A stretch of 64,000 bases of DNA, from contig JARCOQ010000009.1 of assembly GCA_029207755.1 (NCBI GenBank), forward strand, positions 31,084,914 to 31,148,913. Reading direction: 5' to 3'. The stretch's first letter is position 1. Every line of letters starts with the position of its first letter. Source of the stretch: Chamaea fasciata. Its lineage: Eukaryota > Chordata > Aves > Passeriformes > Sylviidae. The notes beneath the pieces were generated by a model. It was not told the DNA's origin and did not search any database. It saw only the letters and a program-made list of their open reading frames with translations. A program made the translations under genes and the position numbers. Positions 24,245 through 36,092 of the stretch are shown piece by piece.

Positions 24245-24715
24245 TCAGCACAGCAGGGCCAGGGAGCTCCTGGAGCGGGGCCAGCGGAGGCTGCGCAGCT
24301 GAGGAAGGGCCTGGAGCATGTGGGAAATGGCCAGGAAAGGCTGAGGGAGCCGGGGCTGTTCAGCCTGGAGAGGAGCCCCAGCTGAGAGGGGCCCCGAGCC
24401 CTGGGTGTCCCTGTGTGCAGGGAGGGCTCCCAGCAGGGCCCAGGCTCTGCTGCGGGGGCCCAGCAATGGCCCCAGAGCCACGGGCAGGGCCTGAGCCCAG
24501 CAATTCCCCCTGCACAGGAGGCACAACTTCTTCCCTGGGCAGTGCCCGGCCCTGAACACATTGTCCACACGGCCTGGGGGGCTCCTCCCTGGGGCTGTGG
24601 CAGAGCTGTGTGCGCACAATGCTGTGCCCTGGGCTCTGGGATGGCCCTGCTGGAGCACGGAGGTGGCACCACGTGCCCACGGTGCTTCCTTCCGACCTGA
24701 GTGATTCTGTGGAAA
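24245..24715 (+). mobile_element. CR1 LINE copy, diverged GC-rich subfamily
   Basis: It follows a CR1 pattern. Segments seen are CAGGGAGCTCCTGGAGCGGG, GGCTGAGGGAGCCGGGGCTG, TTCAGCCTGGAGAGGAGCCC, and a 'GAGTGATTCTGTGG' end near 24,715. The high GC content yields frames of up to 181 codons on either strand. None has a domain beyond CR1, and I reject them as genes. Confidence 0.75.
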
Positions 24716-24911
24716 TGACATGGTTTTCTCCTTCCCAAGGGAATAAGCTAAAAGTGAGCCCTTTGCCAAAAAGATGGGAAAGGGAAGGGAGCATTAGCAG
24801 GCCACTGTAATGTGTGCTGAAGTCCTGCAGACGTTTTTAAATCGGAGCTGCTGAGGAAGGAGGGAGCTTAGGACCAACACTCAGAGCCAAACAGTGGAAA
24901 ATTCACCTGGG

Positions 24912-24953
24912 CACCTCATGCTGCATTCACCTAGGTGAATGCAGTATGAGGTG
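24912..24953. repeat. 42-bp near-perfect palindrome with no spacer
   Basis: Two 21-base arms meet directly at the sequence CACCT|AGGTG. Twenty of the 21 base pairs match; the odd pair is a G opposite a T. Such a palindrome can extrude as a cruciform. It is not part of any repeat I recognise. Confidence 0.9.
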
Positions 24954-26239
24954 TGGCTGCCGGGGCCTGGGGAGGTTTTAACTCAGGAGCTGTCCAGTGG
25001 TATGTGGTGTTTCAATGGCCCAGTGCAGTGTTCTGGTTTTCTCTGGAGTTTAGCAGTAGCAGAGAGGATAAGTGGCTGGATCTCCATATGTCTCCAGTCC
25101 TGGGTTGCCCAACTGCTCCAGTTCAGTGGCAATATCACAGCAATTTCTGATTAAATTCTCCCTGTGCTTATCTGCACTCTGTCATGTGTAACAGCAGGAG
25201 CAAACAATGTCCTGTGGTGAAACAAAAGAGCTTGGTGGCAGTTCTCCCATGTTCAGAACTCCAGTGAGCTGCAGACATTAGTTTCTTGTCTTGGGGAGTA
25301 ATAACTTTTGAGTCCAAGTCCTCCTGTAAAGACGGGTGCAAGGTCTCCAAACCATCCCTGTTTTCCTCTGTTCACAGGTTACCATTTTTTTTTTGCTTCC
25401 CAGTTTAACCAGCTGATTGTTTTTCCCATTCTCTGTGAGTGCTTCTCTTTCTGCTATTTGCGTAAGAATTCATTTTCCATGTCCCTTTTCTGTGTCTGAT
25501 TCCTATTCCCTGCTCCAGCCTGGTGTTCTCAGCTGTGTTCCTAGGCTATCACCATGGTTAGTGCTTTCCAGCTTTACAGCCAGTTCAGGTTGGACTTAAG
25601 CACTTTGGGTACATTTTAGAGAAACACAGTTAAAGGCAGTAGGTAAACTTGCAGCGAGTGGTTCTGCTAAAGATATGATGTGGTGTTGGAATTTTTGCTC
25701 TCATGGCAGCCGAATTTTGAGCGGGTGCCTGGAAGAGAAGTAGGAACTCCTGTGGAAGTGCCATAACAGCTGTAGTCAAACCAAAATGAAAGAAAAGGAA
25801 ATCTGGATCTTAAAATGTGTGCTTTCTTTCTGTCACAGCTTTTTGGATTAACTCTTTAGGGTTTTATTAGTACTGAAGGAAAAAATGATAAGTTGAGACA
25901 TTTTTATAACTTAGATTTCCTTTAGGTAATCAGAGTTATAAAATAAATCGGAGTTTCCTCCAGGAAATGGAATTTCTGAAATCAGCATTCAGATTCCTTA
26001 CCGCTTATTTGTAAGTCCAAAGATGTATTCATTCATTTAAATACTAACAGCTCTTGGCAGAAGTTAAAGGCTGCTGAACATCTTTTCCTATCAGTGAAGC
26101 TCCTGTGAAAATTGTTCTGTCATTGGAAATTCTTCTCATGGGCACTTCCAATCCTCAGTTAGTGGCGCTCTGGAGATGGGTGGCACTCAGTCCCTGAGTG
26201 GTTCTTAGCCTGCAGAATGACAGAGCCATTTCATTTCAT
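24954..26239. other. Unique AT-rich DNA, no gene seen
   Basis: Contains short open frames without splice support. Nothing else is recognised. Confidence 0.4.
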
Positions 26240-26350
26240 GGAATCACAGGATCACTAAGGTGGGAAAAGACCTGCAAGATCCTCAAGTCCAACCTTTGAC
26301 CTAACACCACCACGTTCACTAAACCATTTTGTGCAGTGCCAAATGGGGCT
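26240..26350 (-). mobile_element. CR1 LINE 3'-end fragment, reversed, older
   Basis: Begins with the reversed tail GGAATCACAGGATCAC, followed by GACCTGCAAGATCCTCAAG, 'CTAACACCACCACGTTCACT' and AAACCATTTTGTGC. This is the type in which CR1 carries 'ACTAAACCATGTCCC'. Confidence 0.75.
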
Positions 26351-26589
26351 GTGTTTTTGATTTGTGCTGTGCTCTTGTGCTCCACAAACCTGTCCTACCT
26401 GGATTTCCAAGCACCTCTGGAAAAAGTGTTTCAAAAACTTGGATGACCTTCACGGATCTCAGTTTAGAGACAAAGTTAGGAGAAAACACTCTGGAGTGAG
26501 TGTTTCCTCTAAAGAAAAAGGGCTTCAGCAATCACTTTTTTGCCAATGAGGAAATGAATATCAGTGGATGAAGGTGAAAGAGACCCTCT

Positions 26590-27210
26590 TTATTGACAAA
26601 GTGACTGTATAGCATGGGGAAAAAAAAGAAAAAATAGTAGATATTGAACCACCAGAACCTTAGCTATTCCCCCTCCCCACATCCGCAGAACAAAAAAACC
26701 CAGAATTTCAGGGGAAAAACCAAACTGGCTGGCTACGTGGCGTTGGGGAACAAAAGGGCACCAGCTTTTTGTCTCAGGAAAGGGAAAATTTCAGCAGGCA
26801 AAACAGATGAGAACCTGCTGAACCTCTGGTGTTGTTCTCCTCCTCACAGCAGATGAGGCTGGTGGATTTTGGTGCCCTTTCTCTTATTGGTTCAGCTTTT
26901 CTCAAGGTCTGGGGCCAGGCAGAGTGGTTCCCATGGCTCCCCACAGGTCCTGGCCGACCGTCTCCCAGCGACTGTCTGATCTCGGGCCAAAACCAAGCCA
27001 AACAGTTGAAGAGAAAACCAAAAGCCACTGAAGGATTGCTGCTGCAGTCTTTCCAGGCCAGGGAAAGGGGAAAAAAAAAAGTAACTTCTTGCTTAAGCTA
27101 ACGAAAAACCAAGCTGGTTAAGCAACGAAGTAACCGCTGATCTGTAGCGCACTGAGCACACCCGGGCACGAGGCTTTGAACAAAGCGCGCGCAAGAGGCC
27201 CCAAGGCTCC
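26590..27210 (-). mobile_element. Possible LTR-like element, unknown family, with CpG-dense end
   Basis: On the minus strand a poly(A)-like signal, GTCAATAAAGAGG, sits near 26,586-26,598. To its right lies a GC-richer block of about 500 bases. The block ends in a patch (27,102-27,190) with roughly ten CpG dinucleotides, including GCGCGCGC, and a perfect hairpin GCTTTGAACAAAGC at 27,173-27,186. The composition differs from the AT-rich flanks. I do not recognise an LTR family and saw no clear TG...CA ends, so the call is tentative. A CpG-rich regulatory element is an alternative. Confidence 0.25.
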
Positions 27211-30200
27211 CACCCCTACTCTGGATCCACCTCAGAGCTACAGCAGCTGTTTCTGGGCATAAAGCAGATTATTGGGGAATGGAGTTTCATCATAAAATCA
27301 CCCCAAGACACCAGTGGGGTTTTTCACATGTTTGAAGCACGTGATCCTGTTGGAGTCACACAAGAAACGATCAGGGAAAGGGATTCTCTGCTTCAAGTAC
27401 AGAAAGCACAAAACAAGTAAGAGCCCAGCCCTCCTTTAGTACAAATCAACAGCCTACAAACTCCAGCGAATGCTTTTCCAGCATTCTTACCTACCCACTG
27501 CCCTGTTGGCATAATTTTCTTCTGAATGACACAGCACAAGAGAAAGTAACAGATACAATTTTTTTCCCTCTACAGTCCTCCAGGCTCCTCTTCATGTTCC
27601 CATCGTCAAAGGTAGCAGGAGTTTCATGGTAAGAAGCCTCTCAGAGCCACAAATTCAATCCCCTGGGAGGAAGTTCAGCACTTATCAGCATCTTTCTCTC
27701 TTTTTATTAGAAATGAAGGCACGATCCTGAAGTAAAAGGAAACATATTGGCAACTGTCAGCTCTTGGGAAGACATCGCCAATAATTTTGTCATGAAAATA
27801 AGTGTACAGCCCATAGCACTGCTGTTATTTAAGTCTCTTAACACCCTTGGAGTGAGATATCACAAATATTTCACCCCAGCCCCCAGGAACTGCTGCTTTC
27901 AGGTAATTCAGAATGTAAGGAGTTATCAAAATGTTCATGTAGTCAATGTTTTCTGCTTTAAAGAAGAAAATAAATTGGATTTTAGTTGCTTTCTTGTACT
28001 ATGCCAGTCTCTGGCCCTGAAAGTGAGCAGTCCTTTTTACAGACTTTTAGTCATTTTCTTTATTAAAAATAACTGCAATACAAACACAAACACCTGCAGC
28101 CACCTAAGATCTGTGATATTTTAATAACATTTGCTAATAATTTTCGTGTCTTTGTAACTCCTTTGAAGCTCAGTTTCTTACAACTGCATCCTAATACACA
28201 TCTTCTTTTAATATCACTGTTTTCAAAATGTCAAATTAATTCTTTAACGATCTTGTTGACACCCAAAAGCTTTTGAGCTTCCATCAGATAAAATGAAGCT
28301 CTCTTAGCCCAGCATCAATCTCCAAATGTTATTAACTTTGCTTTGTGTTTTGTGCAGACACCTGAAATAGTACATGCAATTAAGAGCCTTTTGATCTTCA
28401 AAGGCTGACGTGCAGGGGCTGAAACGATCCCTGGGTGCCAGAGTCACAGGGAAATCTGTTCTTGGATTAATTTTCCTAACCCCAGACAATTTCCACTGAT
28501 TTCACAATATATCCTGCATGAAATATGTCTGGTCTTTTTACCAAATAGATGAAAGAAGACATAAAGCTTCTTTGTCTCTCCTGACTGGTTTAAAAATCTT
28601 CTGTAGTGTATTTTTAAGCTAATATTCTATCTAATGTTTTAAATAATCAGAACTATTTAGCAGTCCAAAATCATGAAAATTAATGCAAGGTCCAACATCC
28701 AATAAATACTGAATTTTCCAAACAAAAGCCCCCCTTTCCAGGTGCTCTTGTTGTTCCTTTAGACAAGACTCGTTGAAGGCTGGGTGGCTACATGTTTCAG
28801 GGTGGCAAAATTTGGGCTTTTTTGGCTCCAGAAGTTGAGCCAATCACTTGAACAGATAAATCGGAGTTGTGATGATGTACTGAGACCATCCCAAATTAAT
28901 CAGAGATGGGATGGTGGAGAATCCAGAATCTTCTGAATGGGATTGAAAACCGAGTGATCCCATATGCTGTGGCCCCAAATCTGGGGGGTTTGGCAGGACT
29001 GGGACAACATTCCTTTGTCATTCACGACTCACCCAATTGCTTTGCTTCCAACCTCTTCCAAAAACATGGTTTAAATCCCATATCCAACAATCAAAGAGCT
29101 CCAGGCACAAAACTCTTCCTAAATTAAAGTGTTGAATATCTGAAGGCCTTTTATATCTGTGAGCTCTACATTGACTGTGGACAATACAAATGAGGGCAGA
29201 GCAACAACAGTTATAATGATAAAAAAGTTCTGATTTATAATTTCGCTGTTTGCTTATCATGGGAAACACACAGAAAATTATTTCCCTGAATGAATCGAGA
29301 GTGAAATTCAAAATTAGATCTTCATTCATCAGAGGAACATGTTTCTGGAAAATTCTCTATAATGCAACAACTGGCTAAAAGCACAACCCACCACTCAGCT
29401 GGAGTTTGATTTCCTGCAAGGAAGTGCATGGTGGGATTGCTTGGAGTGAACGCAGGGGGAAATTCCTAGTCCTCAAGTCTACTTGAAGTCTTACCCCAAA
29501 CAGGTAAGAAATGTTCAAGTACTTCTGAAAACCTCAAGTATTTCTAGAGCCCTGCCAAGGGAGTGGAGATCTCCATCACAAAATGAAGACTTCATTTCAT
29601 TGGGAGAAAAAAAATTCATTGGGAAGATAAATACTATGAAAGATGGAGAACAGTGCAGTAGTTGAAAGAGAAGGAAAAGAAAAGTAAAACCATCCTAATT
29701 CCATTAAAAAGCACAATATAGAATTTTATATAGCCTTAAAAACTCCTGATAATTCACAAACAGCCAAAGAAGAAACACACTTCATATGTCAGCTGTAGAT
29801 AACTCTTATATTGCACTGCTTCCCTGCTGCTTCCCTGGTTATTGTATTGCTCTTCCAAGCCTCCCAAAGTCCTTGCCTCATAAACCACAGAGATAATTCC
29901 AATATATTATCCCCTTCATCATCTGCTTACAGACCTTTATGATCCATGCTCATTCCAAACCGGTTTTCCCACTTGCATGTTTTGACGAGACACGAATTTT
30001 GCCACAGAGCCACAGCCCAGGCTGGCTCAGCCCTTGGTCTCAGTGGGGATCTTTAGGTACAACCTGAATCAGTAAAAATGAACACAGGACTCTGAGGAGC
30101 TTCCAAACTACTGAAATCAAAAAGTTCTGTATATTCCCTCCTGTGGATGTGGTACTAAACCCACAGACGTTTGTAGACAAAGCAGACCTTAGAAATGCTC

Positions 30201-31242
30201 CAAATCTCTTCATTTTTCTCTTATTTCAGAAAAAAAACCCCAAATTAACATCTCCAGGTTTTTTTCTTATAAGTCACATGGTCCATGTTCTCTTACTTTT
30301 CCTTCCACTTATAACCACCTACTTTCATGGCCATGGAAGCATTCCAGCTGCAAAGAAACATCTCCTGACATAATTGTGAAAAATTACAGCAAGAGTTTTT
30401 TCTCCTGTTCCTCTTCTGCTTTTTCGTTTAAAAATAAAATTATATTTGATCCAATTTCTTGATTTTCAGATGAATAAGCTGGTCTTGGTTCACAGAGCTG
30501 GGAATTGCTATTAACTGATAATGGAAATGAATAGACCAAGAGTATTTTAAAAATATCATGTCAAATTTCGGTTTTAGTTTTAAAAGCTAGGTTTGATTAA
30601 GTAATCAAATACTTTTTAATCTTCATATTAACCAAAAGGAAAATTGAGGACATTTAGTATTAGTATCTATTAGTGAAAATTACAGATATGAAAAGTCCCA
30701 GTTTTCATTTCAGGATTAGCCTGCATGTTTAAAATAGATTGGATAATGCTCCAAACATGTGAAACATTGGACCTGCGAATAAACCGCAGCTTGTGAGTTG
30801 AAGCAAAAACTTCTCAAGACCATTCCGGGGAAGTATCTTCTGCATTTAACTGGAGATGGGAAGATTTCAGCAGAGTTTTTCCTACTGTTTGTAAAGAAAC
30901 ACTTTGATCCTGCGTCCTTTAGCCAGTCTTAGCAAAATTGTAAAAAAAACCCCCAAATTTTCCTTTGAAATATCACTTGCTTTTTGCTGTGCATGGGATC
31001 TTGCTGAGTCACCACTCAGGCACACACGCCCCCTGGAGACACAAACCCAGCAGGGACTGGGGCTCCTCTTGCATCTGCTCCCGGAGGGGAGGTGAAAGGA
31101 CATCCTGGCTGGGAGCTTTATCCAGCCTTCCTTGCCTTTGTAAAAAGCCCTTTGTAGACACTCCACAGGTTTGGAACTCTGTGCTGAGAAAGGGAAGTTA
31201 CACAGGACTGGGGAACTGATCTCAGACACTGTTTTTAGCAAA
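27211..31242. other. Unique AT-rich DNA, no supported gene
   Basis: About 4 kb without recognised repeats. A 125-codon frame at 27,747-28,124 (+) and a 103-codon frame at 29,018-29,329 (-) have no splice context and no known motif. A minus-strand GTAAGA donor near 27,482 follows a 31-base open segment that is too short to support. Confidence 0.4.
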
Positions 31243-31540
31243 TCACAAAGTCCCAGAATGGTTTCGGTTGGAAGGGAGCTCAAAGCCCATCCAGTGCCAC
31301 CCCTGCCATGGGCAGGGACCCCTTCCACTATCCCAGGCTACTCCAAGCTCCATCCAGCCTGACCTTGGACACTTCCAGGGATCCAGGGGCAGCCACAGCT
31401 GCTCTGGGCACCCTGTGCCAGGGCCTGCCCACCCTCCCAGGGAACAATTCCTTCCCAAATCCCATCCATCCCTGCTCTCTGGCAGTGGGAAGCCATTCCC
31501 CCTTTTGCAGTCACTCCCACCCTTGTCCAAAATCCATTTC
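31243..31540 (-). mobile_element. CR1 LINE 3' part, reversed
   Basis: Reverse complement of the CR1 end: CCCAGAATGGTTTCGGTTGG, CCACCCCTGCCATGGGCAGG, GGGATCCAGGGGCAGCCACA and GTGGGAAGCCATTCCCCC. The open frames of 92-129 codons here belong to the repeat. Confidence 0.9.
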
Positions 31541-34500
31541 CACCTGTCCTGCTTTTCTTCCTCCTGTCATTTTCCTGCTCATTTGAAGCTCCACTTCTTT
31601 TCCTATTCTCCACTGTTAATTTTTCTGGCCTGTAGCAGAAAATATTCAGTCTCTTGATTTTCATGAACAGCTGGTGCACAGCCAGGACTTCATTCCAGTC
31701 TTAAAAAGAGGCATTTTTATCTCGGTGATATTTGTTTTCTTGCTGGTGACTCAGAGGAGCAGTCCCTGCTTAGGCCTTTTTCTTTCACACATTTTATGAT
31801 TCCTCTAAATCAGTGTAAGAGGAAATCAAGAGATTCCCTTCCCCACCTTGCTGTACATTGAACTACAATCTTAAGCATCCATGTAAGCAGTGTGAACCTA
31901 AATTTGATGAAACACTGACCTAAATGGGAATATTTGTATTTCTGAAGGTAAAAATCTGGTTTTTCACAATAGAAGTTCTTAGTCTCTTCAGCATCAGCTG
32001 TTTAAAGAGGAACTAAAGCTATCTAGTCAGTAATTCCTAAGGAATGGAAGTAATTTTTATTGAAACTGTGTATTGTTTTAATCTGACAGAATTCTTAGAA
32101 ATTATTAATGTTCCTCACTCTTTTCTAAGCTTACATTAGGAACAGTCCAGGATATTGCAGGAGGATATGCCTCAACTGAAAGTATTGATTTCTTCTTTCA
32201 TGCTTTTAACAGGCTTTTATTTTCTTAATGCTATAACAAAGTGGAGGGAGCAGGGTTTGAAGGGTAAGGGGTTTTGGCTTTCTGCATGCCCTAACATTTC
32301 CAGGTATTCTAAAAGCATGGAAGCACATTTTCCCTCCACTGACTGGGGCAGTGGCTCAGTGACTGCCTCAGTTATCATGGAAGCTAAAGCTGATTTAATC
32401 AATGCACCCTTATTTTGTCATGAGCTCTGGGCTAGCATGATTTGACTTGACAAGTTCTTCATAATTTTTTTTTTTTTTTTTTGTGATTTTACATCCCCTT
32501 CAGGATGCAGTTCTCCAATTCCATGTGGGAATTGTCAGGTAGCATCTGGTGAAATGAAGCTGACAAGTGTATTCTGTCAGGTTTAGTAAATTAACATGTG
32601 AAGAAGTCAGGCTCTGGGATGGGTGATAGCATCTACAGGAGGGTTTTCTGCCTTAGAGAGCCAGAAAAGAAGCCCAGCCTGTCTCTGGCACAGCATCAGG
32701 CTTGAGGTGACAGATTTTACATTTTCCATAAGTTTTTTTTTTGGATTTGTTGTGCTCAAAAACCGATGAAATCAAAGCGAATGTCTGGGCTGTCCCAGCC
32801 ATTATAGAAAAACAGTGAATTTTATTATTGTGCTACAAAAATGCAAAATGTTCTGTGAAAAATTCCTATTTTGGTGCTAATTTAATGGATCTCATATATT
32901 AAATCCTCATGTCTTGGGTATTCTGAGGAAGACTTTCAATAGAGTGTCTTCTGCAGCAAAAAACCTGCCTGTGTTTACATTTTAAGGATTTTTGGAGCCC
33001 TCTCAGGAGTATCTGCACACTGAAACCAATAAAAATCATGATGTTGCTGGAGCTTGACCTGCTTTTACATCAGAGTAGCTTGTGCAGAGCAACTTTATGT
33101 CCTTCCCTGATGGAGATTTTAAAAAGATGCATAAAAGCACCCCCAAAACTCTCTCTGGAGGTCCAGGACTTGGAAATTCTTTCAGTCCATACTCTCTGGA
33201 GGTCCAGGAGTTGGAAATTCTTTCAATCCATAGTCATGAGAGTAAAAATATATATTCAGTGAGATTGATTTGGAGTTGTTTTTTTTTGTCTGGTTGTTTT
33301 TTTTGCTTCAGAACACTCTAAATCCAAACTGTTCCATGTTGTGGGGGGGGAACAGCCTGGATGTAACATCGTGCTACTCATAACCAGGGCACTTTTAGCC
33401 TGTTTAATGCATTAAGTCCATTAAAGGCAAGTTCTGTGAGGGCAGTGTTTGATCTCTCCGTGGGATTCTGTACCCCAGCCCGCTTTTAAATGTGCTCAGT
33501 GCCATACACGGTGTTTTAAGGCCGTGAAAAAGGCATTAACATCTGAAATCACCAGGGAAACGGGAAAGCACAAGGGTGCAATTCTGGCTTTTAGCCTTTG
33601 CAGGTGTGCTTGAGGTGAGTCCTGTCACCTCTTGGGGCTGTGGGGAGCCGGGAGAGAACACTGTCCTCTGTGAATGCACTTTGCATTCACCTGGAGAGAC
33701 TGGAGGTTGTTTTTTCCCTTCTTTTCCCTGGAATTAAGCATGCTCAGTTGGCACTGATGCAGTTTGCCAGTTCCACAATAGTCTTTGTAGTGCTTGCCTG
33801 TGTCACAGGTCTGAGTAGTGACATCACAAGTGAACCTACCCCTGGTGCACACATTTAAGGACATTGGGTATCAGCCCACCCAGGTAAGGTGCGTTCACTC
33901 ATCAAGCAGCGAATCCTTGATGCCAGCCTGAATCTGAGCTTCTGTTCCTCAAATGTTTTAACAAAACGGTTGATTTCGAAGATTTTCAAATAATTACCTT
34001 GTGGAGCATTTTCAGCTTTACAAATATTGCATGGCTCTGAGATCAGCCAGAGATGCTGGCAGATCTTGTCAAGTGCAACCCTGAATAATTGCAAACCAGG
34101 GTGATCAGTCTTTGCATCAGCCCCTTTCAGTGCAATGCACAGGGAAATGATGCTGGGAAAAGGCACTTTTGCTGATGTTTGGCAGAGATTTGCAATGGTT
34201 CAGTGTGTGCTCTTGGAGACAAGCTTGCTTGGGCATCTGATGTGTGGAAGAAGCCCATGACAGCTGCATAAAGCGTGAGAGACCTGTCAGAAGGGAAAAT
34301 GTTTGTTACCACCAGGGCAAACAAAGCAGGAGATCAAATTTTTGTATTTACTGCCTGCACAAGGAAAGGGTGCAGAGCAGAAATCCACGGAAGATTCTTC
34401 CTTCCTGGTCTTAAGAATTAAAAAATATTTAAGAGCCAGGGCCTGTGTGATCCCTGCTTGCTGTTCTAGAGCAGGCAATGACCTTCTAATGCCACAGCAC

Positions 34501-34660
34501 CGGGAAAGGTCCTTGCACATCTTATGAGGAATGATTGCCCTATTTTCTTTGTTTCCTATTATAGATAAGAACATATTCTTACCTCTGCTTTTCGGTCTTT
34601 TCAAATCTTCCCTCTTAGTCCCAGTTTTGGAATGAATATACATAATTTTGCTTTCAGCAC
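31541..34660. other. Unique AT-rich DNA with a 41-base tandem duplication
   Basis: Poly(T) runs lie near 32,466-32,482 and 33,279. A tandem duplication lies at 33,148-33,231 (listed separately). Near 33,819-33,891 an open segment ends at a GTAAGG donor but lacks a clean acceptor. No gene is supported. Confidence 0.4.
33148..33231. repeat. Tandem duplication of a 41-43 base unit
   Basis: The unit running from ACTCTCTGGAGGTCCAGGA to TTCAGTCCAT is present twice, at 33,148-33,190 and 33,191-33,231. It differs by two substitutions and a 2-base CT insertion. This looks like a recent local duplication. Confidence 0.9.
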
Positions 34661-34856
34661 AAAGGGAAGGGAAGGGAAGGGAAGGGAAGGGAAGGGAAGG
34701 GAAGGGAAGGGAAGGGAAGGGAAGGGAAGGGAAGGGAAGGGAAGGGAAGGGAAGGGAAGGGAAGGGAAGGGAAGGGAAGGGAAGGGGAGGGGAGGGGAGG
34801 GGAGGGGAGGGGAGGGGAGGGGAGGGGAGGGGAGGGGAGGGGAGGGGAGGGGAGGG
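34661..34856. repeat. Two-part pentanucleotide array, (GGGAA)n then (GGGGA)n
   Basis: About 24 units of GGGAA run from 34,663 to about 34,784, followed without a break by about 14 units of GGGGA to about 34,855. The + strand is pure purine throughout. The repeated-motif peptides in its open frames are trivial translations of the array. The GGGG runs could form quadruplexes, and the purine strand could form triplex DNA. Confidence 0.97.
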
Positions 34857-35682
34857 AAGATGACTGATTTCTTGAGATGAGAGTCACAACTAAAATAGGC
34901 ACAGTGAACTGACAGCTGTGAGTTAAGGCAGTGAGAGTGGTTTTAGCTTAGGAAAGGTGATTTGGTCTTTATTTCCAGCTCAAATGTTTCTATTGTACAG
35001 AACACACAGAACTGATACTTATTTTTTGTTAAATTTCTCTAATTCAGAATGCTCAGCCATAGCTCATGTTTGTGGCTGACCTAAGAACAATTTCCTATGA
35101 ACTCAACAATTCGAGAGCTCTCTTAAGCTTAACAAGGGAAACTGGGAACCTTGAGCCACCCAAGATGATGTGTAAAATAGTGTTTGGAATTGATGAGTAA
35201 AATAGTGCTTGGAATGTCCCTTTGATGAGTTCATATAACCTGGAGCACTTAAGGTGTGCACTCCACTTATTGAGAGAAGTGCCATACACCAGAGTTGCAG
35301 AGCAAGAGCAAAGGCTACACCTTCAAAAAATGGTTGCATTAAACCAAATTACTGCTATAAAAAGGATGCCTGTATCTGTCAGAGGGGCTTTCCATCCCAC
35401 TGTTACCATGGGTGCTAACCTGTTTCCAGCATAGTGCCACTGCACAGCCCTCGAGGCACAGCTGAAGTGTTTAGGGACATCTGTTTGTATATTTTAGCAC
35501 ACTCAGAAAGAGCAGGAAGTGTTAATTTGTGAAGAAAACTGTTTGGAGAAAAAAAAACCCTCATAATTCCACATCCTGTTCTTCCATGCTTATATCCTTT
35601 TATCTCATGGTGGTTGGGCTGCATGTTCGTAATGTGGAACCAAACACAAAATCCTGGAATTATTTACTTTGGAAAATCCCTC
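34857..35682. other. Unique AT-rich DNA with a 25-base tandem duplication
   Basis: A unit of 25 bases, with core TAAAATAGTG, occurs at 35,167-35,191 and again at 35,192-35,216 with three differences. Otherwise nothing is recognised. Confidence 0.5.
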
Positions 35683-36092
35683 TCAGCCCATGGAGTCCCA
35701 GCTGTGCCCGACGCCCACCTTGTCCCCAGCCCAGAGCACTCAGTGCCACCTCCAGCCCTTCCTTGGACACCTCCAGCCATGGGCACTCCAAACCTCCCTG
35801 GGCAGCCCCTGCCAAGGCCTCAGCACCCTTTCCATGCAGAAATTCCTGCTGCTGTCCAAGCTGAGCCTCCCCTGGCACAGCCTGAGGCCGTTTCCCCTTG
35901 GCCTGTCCCTGTTCCCTGGGAGCAGAGCCCGACCCCCCTTGGCTGTCCCCTCCTGTCAGGAGTTGTGCAGAGCCACAAGGTCCCCCCTGAGCCTCCTTTT
36001 CTCCAGGCTGAGCCCCTTGCCCAGCTCCCTCAGGTGCTCCTGGGGCTCCAGCCCCTTTCCCAGCTCCCTCAGCCACTCCTCTCAGGACTGAC
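35683..36092 (-). mobile_element. CR1 LINE copy, young subfamily, reversed
   Basis: Starts with CCCATGGAGTCCCAGCTGTG, then GCCCAGAGCACTCAGTGCCA, CCTCCCTGGGCAGCC and CCATGCAGAAATTCCTGCTG. It is truncated near 36,092 inside the end of ORF2. It is a close relative of the copies at 10.3, 22.2 and 60.3 kb. Confidence 0.9.

Noticed and set aside
24193..24794. Open frames of up to 181 codons, both strands
   Set aside because: They lie in a GC-rich CR1 copy. The translations are low-complexity and have no start context or splice sites.
27452..27513. 31-base minus-strand microexon (near 27,483) with GTAAGA donor
   Set aside because: The acceptor tract is weak and the segment is too short to show coding.
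33819..33891. Open segment ending at a GTAAGG donor
   Set aside because: The frame is open for 23 codons, but the only strong acceptor (GTGTCACAG) puts an in-frame stop inside.
34632..34902. Repetitive peptides with a five-residue period
   Set aside because: These are plain translations of the GGGAA/GGGGA array.
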